Shown here one piece after another: positions 1 through 7,002 of a stretch of DNA of 22,677 bases; the stretch's first letter is position 1, and the number at the start of each line of letters is the position of its first letter. This stretch comes from an uncultured Coriobacteriaceae bacterium (GTDB lineage: Bacteria; Actinomycetota; Coriobacteriia; Coriobacteriales; Eggerthellaceae). The translations under genes were made by a program, and so were the position numbers. The DNA is taken from assembly GCA_900552365.1 (NCBI GenBank), contig URZP01000015.1:1-22677 (forward strand), given 5' to 3'. A model generated the notes under the pieces. It was given only the letters and a program-made list of their open reading frames with translations. It did not search any database and was not told where the DNA came from.

Positions 1-764
1 TCATCCAGGCGGTCATCACGAACGGCCTTGCTCTGATCCAAAGCGTCTGGGATTCCATCTGGTCGGCAATCGGCGATTGGGTGGCGAACCTCTGGAACAC
101 GATCAAGTCCGTCGTGCAGGGCGGCATAAACAACGTCAAGTCGTTCATCTCAAGCGGCCTTTCGACCGTGCAGGGCCTTTGGAGTTCGGCGTGGAGCACC
201 GTGCAGAGCATCCTCAACAACGCCTGGAGCGGAATCACCAACGGCGTTTCGAGCGGGATCAATTCCGTTGTGAGCTTCGTTTCCTCAATCCCCGGGCGAA
301 TCGTAGGCGCTCTCGGCAACCTCGGCTCACTGCTCTACAGCGCCGGCAGCTCCATCGTGAGCGGCCTGCTCAACGGCATCAAGTCGAGTATCGGCGGCGT
401 CTACGACTTCGTGTCCGGCATCGCCGGAACGATCGCGAGCCTGAAAGGCCCGAAGCGCAAGGACTTGAGGCTCCTGATCCCCAACGGCGGCTGGATCATG
501 CAGTCACTCGAAACGGGCCTCAAAAAGCGCTTCGAGGGCGTGAAGGATACCGTTTCGGGCTTCGCCGACGAGCTGAGCATGTCGTTCGGCGGGCCTGATG
601 TCACCTACGAGACCGGGGCCGCTGCCGCAGTCGGCGCGGTGGCCGGAGGCGACACCTATTACATGACCATCGACGGCAACACGGCAGACGCAGACATCGC
701 GGTGGCTAACGCCATCGACGTGCTGGTATCCGCCGCACGCCGTTCTTCCACGGCGAGGAGGTAG
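1..764 (+). CDS. Phage tail tape measure protein, C-terminal part (5' truncated by the window)
   Basis: The frame is open from base 3 and has no stop before 764, so the gene begins upstream of the window. The visible part repeats short amphipathic units of the type WNxIxSxVxxGxNxVKSFxSSG, rich in Trp, Ile, Ser and Gly, which is typical of the C-terminal helical repeats of tape measure proteins. It ends in a charged segment, a Gly/Ala-rich stretch and a basic tail. In the family, the protein fills the tail tube, sets tail length and helps DNA delivery. A GTG at 81 could be taken as a start but only because the window cuts the gene. The next gene starts 3 nt after the stop, with its ribosome binding site inside this gene's end. 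Confidence 0.75.
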   Translation, partial: IQAVITNGLALIQSVWDSIWSAIGDWVANLWNTIKSVVQGGINNVKSFISSGLSTVQGLWSSAWSTVQSILNNAWSGITNGVSSGINSVVSFVSSIPGRIVGALGNLGSLLYSAGSSIVSGLLNGIKSSIGGVYDFVSGIAGTIASLKGPKRKDLRLLIPNGGWIMQSLETGLKKRFEGVKDTVSGFADELSMSFGGPDVTYETGAAAAVGAVAGGDTYYMTIDGNTADADIAVANAIDVLVSAARRSSTARR

Positions 765-766
765 AC

Positions 767-3076
767 GTGGGAACCTATACAAGAGAGATCCAGATCGCGG
801 GGCTCAACCGCTGGTATTGCGGCTACATCTCGGTCGATGCGGTGAACACCGTCAACGACACCACCTCGCGCATCACAGTCACCGCCGCGCTCGAAGACAA
901 GTACGCCGCGCAGTACGGCACGCACTATGACGTGATCGTCAACGGCACCACCTACAGGTCGCGCGACGTGCTGCTCAACAACTACGGCAACTGGGCCACG
1001 CGCGACGCCGTGACCTTCACCGTGGACGTCGGACGCGGGTCCAGCGGATGGAACTGCTCCGTGCAGATCCACGTCTACGGCAAGACATACAACAACTACT
1101 ACGGCAGCGCGGGCGGCGACGCCTGGGCAACAGAGTACGCTTGGATTCCCCAGCGCGGGTACTCGCAGCCGCATCCGCCCAAGAACCCGAAGCTGGCCCG
1201 CGTTTCCGACACCTCGCAAAAGATCACGTGGGACGTCGACTACACGGGCATGGACGGCGCGTACCCCTGGGCTGGCGTGTACGTAGACCGCCGCGCCGAC
1301 GACGGCTCATGGGTGAACATCGCCGACGTCTCGTGGGACGTGACCAACTACACCGACAACTCGACGACCGCAGGCCACAAGTACGAATACCGCCTTTGCG
1401 CCCACGGCCCTGGCGGCAATTCAACACACGTATCGTGCGGAACCGCCTACACCACGCCCTCCGCGCCGTCGCGCGTGGAGGCCGTTAAGGCAGGCGCCAC
1501 CGAAGTAACGCTTCGCGTCTACGGTGCTTGGACATATGCAGCCGCATGGGGCATCCAGCGCTCGACGGACGGCGGCAACACATGGTCGTCCATAACGGCC
1601 AGCACCGAGGGTGAAGACCCCGCTTGGCTCGACCTGCACGACAAGGCCGCTCCTGCGGGAACGGTCGTATACAGGGTCAGGGCGAAGCGCGGCAACCTCA
1701 TGTCCGCATGGGTCAAGTCGAACTCCGTCACAACGATCACGCCGCCGCTCGCACCGAAGGTAACCGCCGATTCCGTTGTTCCTACCGGGACGGCTGTCAC
1801 CGTCTCATGGGTTCCGAACCATCAGGACGGCTCGGTGCAGAGCGCTGCACAGGTGGAGTTCAGCGGAAGCGAGACGATCACTAAATCGTATACGACGACC
1901 AAGAGCGCATCCGTTTCGCTTGCCAAGGGAAGCTGGAAGGTACGCGTGCGCACCAAGGGCCTGCACGCCGATTGGGGCGCATGGTCTGGCTATGTAGCCA
2001 TCGTTGTCGCGGACTACCCGCAGTGTTGGGTCGCGTCTCCCGCGACTGACGGCATCCTAATCGACCGGGTGCCGCTCACCGTGCAGGTTGCCGCAACCGA
2101 CGAGACGGGCATCGCCCAGGCCACGCTCTCCCTCGCCGAGGTCGGCGGCGCAGTCATCGCAACCGCAGACGTGACGAGCCTCAATCCCGTGCAGTTCGGC
2201 AGCTACGCAACCATCAAGAACGGCATCGACTACATGCTCACGCTTGTGGTCGTTGGCGGCTCGGGGTTGTCGAAAACCGCCACGCGCCGATTCAAGACTC
2301 ATTGGGCGGAACCTGCGACGCCGGTCATCACCGTTTCCTACGGTGACGACCTTACGTGCCACGTGAGGGTCGAGAACGGCGTTTCCGCCTACAACGTCGA
2401 GGAGACGACGCTTATCGGCCCGATGGCCTACGACGAGGACAACAACGAGCTTCCCATGCTGGGAACGATTACGTGCGATGGCCATGAGCTTGTGATTGGC
2501 AACGCATCGAAGTGCGAGAGCTTCATCGTCGAGCGAATCTACGACGATGATTCCAGCACGCTGGTAAGCGGCCTGCTCGATGCCCAGGAGACGATCGACC
2601 GCGTGCCGCCGCTCAATGCGGACATGAAGTACCGCGCAACAGGAACCGCTGCGAACGGAACGTCTGCATATGCCGAGGTCAATGCGAAGCTGATAGCAAG
2701 CTGCATGGCGCTCAATTTCGGCCAGGACGCATCAACGCTCATCAAGATGGAGCTCAATGCGGACTACTCCACGTCTGCGGGACGCAGCTACAAGAGATAC
2801 CACTTCGCCGACGGCGGGGATAACGGCGGTCTTCCCATGTCGTACCCACTCGACGAGTGCGACCTTGCCACATCCGCCTCGTGCCTTTTCCGCCGCGACG
2901 GCCACGATGCCTTCCGCCGCGCCATGAGAAGCCAGTGGCAGGGTTGGTGGCGCGGCCTCGCTGGCGAGCGTGCCTTCGGAGCGATGACGTTCAGCGAATC
3001 GCTCAAAGCGGCAGGGCTTTGGTCGGCGTCCGCGAAGATAGAGCACGACGTATTCGAGGAGCCGAACAATGCCTAA
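767..3076 (+). CDS. Large phage tail protein with fibronectin type III-like domains
   Basis: This 769-residue protein starts at GTG 767 behind a strong GAGGAGGT site at 754-762. Residues 1 to about 132 form a beta-rich N-terminal domain. They are followed by three Fn3-like modules at about 138-232, 233-328 and 330-415, recognisable by their Pro-rich starts (HPPKNPKL, TPSAPSRV, TPPLAPKV) and the W...YxYRL or VxYRVRA strands. The remaining 350 residues are beta-rich with no motif I can name, and contain WRGLAGERAFG near the end. Its position between the tape measure and hub genes suggests a distal tail or tail-tip protein. Fn3 modules in tail proteins are often thought to bind surface carbohydrate weakly. 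The exact structural role is inferred from order only. Confidence 0.72.
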   Translation: MGTYTREIQIAGLNRWYCGYISVDAVNTVNDTTSRITVTAALEDKYAAQYGTHYDVIVNGTTYRSRDVLLNNYGNWATRDAVTFTVDVGRGSSGWNCSVQIHVYGKTYNNYYGSAGGDAWATEYAWIPQRGYSQPHPPKNPKLARVSDTSQKITWDVDYTGMDGAYPWAGVYVDRRADDGSWVNIADVSWDVTNYTDNSTTAGHKYEYRLCAHGPGGNSTHVSCGTAYTTPSAPSRVEAVKAGATEVTLRVYGAWTYAAAWGIQRSTDGGNTWSSITASTEGEDPAWLDLHDKAAPAGTVVYRVRAKRGNLMSAWVKSNSVTTITPPLAPKVTADSVVPTGTAVTVSWVPNHQDGSVQSAAQVEFSGSETITKSYTTTKSASVSLAKGSWKVRVRTKGLHADWGAWSGYVAIVVADYPQCWVASPATDGILIDRVPLTVQVAATDETGIAQATLSLAEVGGAVIATADVTSLNPVQFGSYATIKNGIDYMLTLVVVGGSGLSKTATRRFKTHWAEPATPVITVSYGDDLTCHVRVENGVSAYNVEETTLIGPMAYDEDNNELPMLGTITCDGHELVIGNASKCESFIVERIYDDDSSTLVSGLLDAQETIDRVPPLNADMKYRATGTAANGTSAYAEVNAKLIASCMALNFGQDASTLIKMELNADYSTSAGRSYKRYHFADGGDNGGLPMSYPLDECDLATSASCLFRRDGHDAFRRAMRSQWQGWWRGLAGERAFGAMTFSESLKAAGLWSASAKIEHDVFEEPNNA

Positions 3077-4151
3077 TTGGAAGAAGCGCTTCGCATCGTC
3101 CTACCGCTACATGCGCGTAGACCGCAAGACGAACCTAGACATCGAACGGCTTAGGAACATCTGCAACGGCGGGACGATCGAGCGCAACCTGGATACCAAC
3201 TACGAGACGGGCAAGGTCAGCTACAAGGGCGCGCTAGACCTCGGGAGCGACCTTTTGCGCGTGTACCTTGAGGCAGCGTTCCCAGATGGCTCGGTTCACC
3301 TTGAGCCGCTGGGAACCTTCCTCGTGTCAACGCCGAAGCGCCCGATCGGCCAAGCGCTGGCCGAGGCAGACCTTTCGGGCCGCCTTGCAGAGGTCGACGA
3401 GGACGAGTTCGACCAGCCGAGGTCGATTCCCGCCGGCGCAAACGCCGTAGATTACGCGGCGAAGCTGCTGCGCGAGGTCGGGCTTGAGGTCATCGCAGAC
3501 CCATCGGACTTCGTGCTCACGACAACGTGGGTGGTCGGCGCGATCGGAAACGGCGAGAGCAACTACCGAACGCGCCTGAAGGCCGTCAACGCGCTTCTCG
3601 CGGCGGCTGGGTTCAGCTCCGCTTCGTGCGACCCGCTGGGCCGGGTGCTGCTGCGAAAGTACATCGAGCCGGACAAGCGAGCGCCGTCCATGGTCATGGA
3701 AGAGGGCAAAGAAGCACGCTTTGTCGACGACGGCACCGAGGAGTTCGACAAGTCGAAGGTTGCAAACGTCGTCCACGTCGACTACTCGACGAGCGAGGAA
3801 AGCATACGCGGCACGGCCATCGACTCCAATCCGAGCAGCGAGTACTCGACCGTCCGCCGTGGCTGGCGCAAGGCTGTCTCGTATACGAGAAGCGAGCTTC
3901 CGCCCGGAAGCACTGCGGCGGAAAGGCAGGCAAACGCAAATGCCGAGGCGCAAAGCTTGCTCGCCACAGAGCAATCGGCCATCCACCGCGTGACGGCCAC
4001 GCACATCTACGCGCCCGTCGGCATTTCCGATGTTATCGACGTGCGCTGGCCAAGCGAAGGTATCAGCGGGAACTTCGCGATCAGGAAGCAGACTCTCACC
4101 CTCGTGGGAGGATGCCCGATGGAATTGGAGATGAGACGCTTTGAACGTTAA
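3069..4151 (+). CDS. Phage baseplate hub-like / tail protein
   Basis: A 360-residue protein whose ATG at 3069 overlaps the previous stop by 8 nt, indicating translational coupling. N-terminal residues 1-20 are basic (MPNWKKRFASSYRYMRVDRK). The body has the beta-rich pattern of Siphoviridae hub proteins, including GTFLVSTPKRP near residues 81-91 and a helical ANAVDYAAKLLREVGLEV segment near 123-142. The C-terminal third (NVVHVDYSTSEES... to RKQTLTLVGGCPMELEMRR) resembles the threaded beta domain of XkdQ/gp44-type hub proteins. No peptidase or lysozyme domain is visible. The function as baseplate hub below the tail tube comes from gene order plus this weak resemblance; another tail-tip role is possible. 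Confidence 0.55.
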   Translation: MPNWKKRFASSYRYMRVDRKTNLDIERLRNICNGGTIERNLDTNYETGKVSYKGALDLGSDLLRVYLEAAFPDGSVHLEPLGTFLVSTPKRPIGQALAEADLSGRLAEVDEDEFDQPRSIPAGANAVDYAAKLLREVGLEVIADPSDFVLTTTWVVGAIGNGESNYRTRLKAVNALLAAAGFSSASCDPLGRVLLRKYIEPDKRAPSMVMEEGKEARFVDDGTEEFDKSKVANVVHVDYSTSEESIRGTAIDSNPSSEYSTVRRGWRKAVSYTRSELPPGSTAAERQANANAEAQSLLATEQSAIHRVTATHIYAPVGISDVIDVRWPSEGISGNFAIRKQTLTLVGGCPMELEMRRFER

Positions 4152-4395
4152 CGACCTAAGCAACGCGGGCGATATGCTCGCCGAGCTTTTCACTCCGAAA
4201 GGCGGCTCGGGCCATTCCATGGGCTTCGCCACGGTCAAGTCGGTGTCCAGCGCGAAGGTCACCGTCTCGATGTCGGGGGCCACGCTTTCCGGCCTGCCGA
4301 TGACCACTGGCTGCTCAAGCGCCAAGGCAGGCGACCGCTGCATCGTCGAGACGATCGGGCCGCAGGCCATAGTAACCGGAATCATCGCGAAGTAG
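4141..4395 (+). CDS. Small phage tail/baseplate protein, possible OB-like fold
   Basis: This 84-residue protein probably starts at TTG 4141, inside the end of the hub-like gene (11-nt overlap), with a weak GGAG upstream at about 4126. The sequence alternates hydrophobic and polar residues (GFATVKSVSSAKVTVSMSG, AGDRCIVETIGPQAIVTGII). This is consistent with a five-strand OB-like barrel, as seen in the small proteins that follow hub genes in many siphovirus tail modules. No family can be named with confidence. The tight overlaps on both sides and the following GAGGAGGT site show it is part of the tail operon. Confidence 0.55.
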   Translation: MNVNDLSNAGDMLAELFTPKGGSGHSMGFATVKSVSSAKVTVSMSGATLSGLPMTTGCSSAKAGDRCIVETIGPQAIVTGIIAK

Positions 4396-4405
4396 AGGAG
4401 GTGCG

Positions 4406-5131
4406 ATGGCAGACGAAACGCAGATCGCGGCGTTCATCCTCAACGAGAACGGCAACATCGACCGCGTGAGAACGACCGATGGCTCGATTTTCCGCATAGA
4501 GTCAACGATCGCCGTGGAGGCGGCAGAGGAGGCGAAGACGGCAGCCGCCAACTGCAAGACCATGACGGAAAGAGCTGAAACAGCCGAGAAAACGCGCATG
4601 TCAAACGAAAACGCGCGGAAAACGGCTGAGACCACCCGTAACAACAACGAGACCACCCGACAGAACAACGAGACGTCGCGCAAGAACGCGGAAACCACCC
4701 GCCAGGACAACGAGACCGCGCGAAAGGATGCCGAAACCACGCGCCAGAACAACGAGACGAGCCGATCGAACGCCGAGATCGAACGCAAAAAGGCCGAAAG
4801 CCAGCGCCATGACGAGCATATCGCCGACCAGCAGGCATCGAGCGACGCGACCTCGTCGGCAAACGGCGCGGCATCGCGTGCTGACGCAGCGGCCAACCAG
4901 GCGTTGCAGATCGCCAACTCCGTTGCGCAAGGAAGTGCGGGCGATTCGGATATCGCGGCACTGCGCGAGCAGAACGCGATCCTGGCAAACATGCTCGCCG
5001 AGTCGAGCGGCAAGTTCGTGTTCATGGACGGCACGGTGTACGCGCCGTCTTCAAAAGCAACGTTCGAGGACGGAACCGTGAGACTCGGCTCCTCCTGCAC
5101 GGTATCAGGCACGACCATCGTGCTCGCATAG
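4406..5131 (+). CDS. Phage tail protein with long polar heptad repeat
   Basis: This 241-residue protein starts at ATG 4406 behind GAGGAGGT (4395-4402). The N-terminal 35 residues look like a small beta domain that could dock to the baseplate (FILNENGNIDRVRTTDGSIFRIE). Residues 61-134 are an exact 7-residue repeat of the form E-x-x-R-x-N-x, followed by a Ser/Ala helix with NQALQIANSV. The C-terminal beta segment (FVFMDGTVYAPSSKATFEDGTVRLGSS) is typical of tail proteins. The layout resembles an extended tail fibre or baseplate spacer immediately upstream of the DGR target, so it may be the stalk that carries or aligns the receptor-binding protein. That link is inferred from order only. Confidence 0.68.
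   Translation: MADETQIAAFILNENGNIDRVRTTDGSIFRIESTIAVEAAEEAKTAAANCKTMTERAETAEKTRMSNENARKTAETTRNNNETTRQNNETSRKNAETTRQDNETARKDAETTRQNNETSRSNAEIERKKAESQRHDEHIADQQASSDATSSANGAASRADAAANQALQIANSVAQGSAGDSDIAALREQNAILANMLAESSGKFVFMDGTVYAPSSKATFEDGTVRLGSSCTVSGTTIVLA
4586..4807 (+). repeat. 21-nt / 7-residue tandem repeat coding for a polar heptad
   Basis: Within the tail protein, Arg occurs at residues 64, 71, 78, 85, 92, 99, 106, 113, 120, 127 and 134, and Glu three residues before each of them, giving eleven exact heptads. Typical units are NNETTRQ, NNETSRK, NAETTRQ and DNETARK. The DNA shows the same 21-nt period with third-base variation, so selection appears to maintain the protein pattern rather than this being a recent slippage product. 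Confidence 0.85.
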
Positions 5132-5143
5132 AAAGGAAAACGA

Positions 5144-6061
5144 ATGGCAAACGTAAATGCCGAGCGCTTCAACGTGAACGGGGTGAGCCATGAGATTATC
5201 GACCAGATGGCCCGCACTACCGCCACAACGGCGCTCAACAACGCCGAGTACAACCGACAGGGCCTGATCGGCAAGTACCCGGGCCAGTCGCTCGCGACGC
5301 TGCTCGCGGGCGAGGTGTCCGGCTCCACCACGATCTACGACGCGCTGCACAAGCGCGTGCAGGCCGCGAACTTCAGCGGCATGCGCGTGGGCGACTACAT
5401 CGACGTGCCGCTCGTGAGCGCGTCAAACGTGGCGGCCCAGCAGTCCGTGCGCTTCCTGCTTGCGCACTTCGACCCGTACCTGTACTGCGGCGACAACAGC
5501 AAGGGACACCACATCGCGTTCGTGGCGTCCGCGCCCGTCGCCGTGGCCAAGACCGTGGCCGGCGTGGCCAACGATAGCTTCCTGATGTGGAACACGACCA
5601 ACACCAACCAAGGGACGGCCGAGACCAAGAACCCTTACCTGGGGAGCAACCTCAAGGCGTGGGAGACGGCCTTCGAGGCGTGCCTGCCCGAGGGCCTGAC
5701 CAAATACCTGCTGACCCAGCGCGTGCTGCTTGAGGAGCGTTACAGCGCGAGCGGCGCGCTCAGCGACTCCAACAGCTGGAGCTGGCAGGACATCGGCAAG
5801 GTGTGGTCGCCCTCCGAGATGGAGGTGTACGGCTGCCCAGTGTGGGGCACCAAGGGCTACAGCGTGGGCTTCGACTGCCAGTTCGACCTGTTCCGCGATA
5901 CCGCGTACCGCTTGAACGGAACTCGGTACTATTGGTGGCTGCGTTCCGTCATGGGTGGCTCCTCGTCCTACGTGTGCTGCGTCAACAACACCGGCTATGC
6001 CAACTACACTTCGGCGACGTACACCTGGGTTCGCCCCCGCCCCGGCTTCCTCGTCGGCTAG
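5144..6061 (+). CDS. DGR target protein: putative receptor-binding tail protein with variable lectin-like C terminus
   Basis: This 305-residue protein starts at ATG 5144 behind AGGAAA. The N-terminal 100 residues (MANVNAERFNVNGVSHEI... and YDALHKRVQAANFSGMRVGDYIDV) look like a tail attachment region. The C-terminal part, with WSWQDIGKVWSPSEMEVYG, YYWWLRSVMGG and TWVRPRPGF, matches the C-type-lectin-like or formylglycine-generating-enzyme-like fold used by DGR targets (WWLRS...VRP pattern, as in DUF6273-like domains). The last 43 codons are the variable region, whose substitutions relative to the template fall at residues 263, 276, 279, 283, 285, 289 and 293, plus one silent change at 301. By analogy with Bordetella phage Mtd, the variable face should contact the host receptor. 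The gene sits at the usual tail-tip position, directly before avd. Confidence 0.92.
   Translation: MANVNAERFNVNGVSHEIIDQMARTTATTALNNAEYNRQGLIGKYPGQSLATLLAGEVSGSTTIYDALHKRVQAANFSGMRVGDYIDVPLVSASNVAAQQSVRFLLAHFDPYLYCGDNSKGHHIAFVASAPVAVAKTVAGVANDSFLMWNTTNTNQGTAETKNPYLGSNLKAWETAFEACLPEGLTKYLLTQRVLLEERYSASGALSDSNSWSWQDIGKVWSPSEMEVYGCPVWGTKGYSVGFDCQFDLFRDTAYRLNGTRYYWWLRSVMGGSSSYVCCVNNTGYANYTSATYTWVRPRPGFLVG
5923..6050 (+). repeat. DGR variable region (VR)
   Basis: This 128-nt segment at the 3' end of the target gene aligns without gaps to the template repeat at 6663-6790 (offset 740). It differs at eight positions: 5930, 5969, 5979, 5991, 5996, 6009, 6020 and 6046. Each differing base is an A in the template, changed to T (four), C (three) or G (one). 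None of the 103 non-adenine template positions differs. The G/C-rich tail GGGTTCGCCCCCGCCCCGG (6027-6045) is identical in both and is the likely initiation-of-mutagenic-homing element. Similarity ends at 6050, eight bases before the target stop codon. Confidence 0.96.
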
Positions 6062-6090
6062 CCAGCCGAGTGCTCTATACTTCTCTTTCG

Positions 6091-6115
6091 ATGCGACCGC
6101 CTTGCGCGGTCGCAT
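6091..6115 (+). promoter_or_regulatory. Perfect 10-bp stem-loop downstream of VR (candidate DGR target-site hairpin)
   Basis: ATGCGACCGC at 6091-6100 and GCGGTCGCAT at 6106-6115 are perfect inverted repeats around a 5-nt loop, CTTGC. It lies 41 nt past the end of VR and 30 nt past the target stop. No counterpart follows TR. In the Bordetella phage DGR, a hairpin or cruciform just downstream of the homing-initiation site marks the target and raises homing efficiency; the position here fits that role. It could also simply be part of a compound terminator with the next hairpin. Confidence 0.6.
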
Positions 6116-6119
6116 CCCT

Positions 6120-6144
6120 GCCCGCGCAGCGGGCCGTTTTTTTT
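6120..6144 (+). terminator. Rho-independent terminator between the DGR target and avd
   Basis: GCCCGC (6120-6125) pairs with GCGGGC (6129-6134) around a 3-nt loop, followed by CG and eight T (6137-6144). It lies just behind the 6091-6115 hairpin and 24 nt before avd. It should reduce transcription of avd, TR and RT relative to the tail genes. Confidence 0.75.
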
Positions 6145-6167
6145 CGCCACTATTTCCGGGAGGTGCC

Positions 6168-6638
6168 ATGAGCGGCGTCTACCAGCGAAACCGCGAGGTG
6201 TCCGAGTACAAGTTCTTCACGCAGGCCATCGCCATCCGCGTGGAGGTCAACAAGCTCATGGCCTCCTCGTCGGTCGTGCCGAAAGCCTACAGGCTGCTGA
6301 ACGCAGTCCCCACGGTGGAGACCGCGCGCAGCATCGTATACAACGTCAACCGCGCCGACTGCTTCTACCCCAACAGTTCGTTCAACGCACTTGAGCGCAA
6401 GCGTTACCTGACGCTGGCGATAGCCGACTGCGAGCAACTGATGCTCGACATGCAGTGCCTCATGGACATCGGCCTGCCCGTGAACGCCAACCGCTTCGAG
6501 GCGCTGGCGGGCATGGTCGAGGAGGAGATCAAGCTGCTCAAGGGCGCGCGCAAGAACGTACGCGTCACCGGCAAGAAGACGACCGACGAGCGCATAGCCG
6601 AGGCCGAGGCCGAGCTAGAGCGCCTGCGTTCGTTATAA
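6168..6638 (+). CDS. avd: DGR accessory variability determinant (Avd-like, four-helix bundle)
   Basis: This 156-residue protein starts at ATG 6168 with GGGAGGTGCC directly upstream. It is almost all helical and contains the blocks typical of the Avd / 23S-intervening-sequence family. Residues 1-45 (VSEYKFFTQAIAIRVEVNKLM) lead to AYRLLNAVPTVETARSIVYNVNRAD, then ERKRYLTLAIADCEQLMLDMQCLMDIGLPVNAN, and a last helix with VEEEIKLLKGARKNV. A charged tail (RIAEAEAELERLRSL) makes it somewhat longer than the roughly 128-residue Bordetella Avd. In known DGRs the positively charged Avd pentamer binds the reverse transcriptase and template RNA and is required for mutagenic cDNA synthesis. The order target-avd-TR-RT is the same as in Bordetella phage BPP-1. 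Confidence 0.9.
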   Translation: MSGVYQRNREVSEYKFFTQAIAIRVEVNKLMASSSVVPKAYRLLNAVPTVETARSIVYNVNRADCFYPNSSFNALERKRYLTLAIADCEQLMLDMQCLMDIGLPVNANRFEALAGMVEEEIKLLKGARKNVRVTGKKTTDERIAEAEAELERLRSL

Positions 6639-7002
6639 TGGGCGGCGGTCCCGCCTTGTACATCGGTACAATTGGTGGCTGCGTTCCGTCATGGGTGGCT
6701 CCTCGTCCAACGTGTGCTACGTCAACAACAACGGCAATGCCAACTACAATTCGGCGACGAACACCTGGGTTCGCCCCCGCCCCGGATTCCCTTACTGCCA
6801 GACCGAGTAGGCCCCAGAGCCGAAAGCAGAGCGCGGAGAGGAAGGAAGGCGCGACCATCGGGCGCGAGCCCGTAAATACGCACCCCGCGAGGGTGGCCGG
6901 ACGCTGCTTGCATGGCGCGGCGCTCCGTGGCTTCGCCGCGTTTCATGGCCATACCTCAAGCGGCTGTCAGAGCCACATCGCAAGCCGTGCGGGGTGCCCT
7001 CT
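6639..7002 (+). ncRNA. DGR template RNA region (leader, TR and 3' spacer)
   Basis: No convincing gene fills the 364 nt between avd and the RT. It holds the template repeat and a 212-nt spacer, matching the arrangement of DGR template RNAs, in which sequence 3' of TR folds and primes cDNA synthesis on the RT-Avd complex. Visible pairing includes TTGTAC / GTACAA at 6656-6661 and 6666-6671, straddling the TR start, and CGCGGCG / CGCCGCG at 6916-6922 and 6934-6940 in the spacer. The RNA ends are not defined by the sequence. Confidence 0.6.
6663..6790 (+). repeat. DGR template repeat (TR)
   Basis: This is the donor copy of the variable region, 128 nt, with 25 adenines of which eight are changed in VR. 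Its adenines are concentrated in AAC and AAT codons of the reading frame used in VR, so A substitution gives many amino acids and never a stop codon at the first two positions. In that frame TR continues past the repeat for six more codons (PYCQTE) to a TAG at 6808-6810, whereas VR ends LVG. It is flanked by avd and the spacer before RT. Confidence 0.95.

Noticed and set aside
4586..4807. Regular 21-nt repeat considered as a CRISPR-like array
   Set aside because: The period is a codon-phased heptad inside an open frame, with no spacers and third-base variation.
3327..5331. Long open frames on the - strand opposite the hub, OB-like and heptad genes (for example 3327-4385 and 4315-5331)
   Set aside because: They have no ribosome binding site or recognisable domain, and they are explained by high GC third positions and the repeat structure of the + strand genes.
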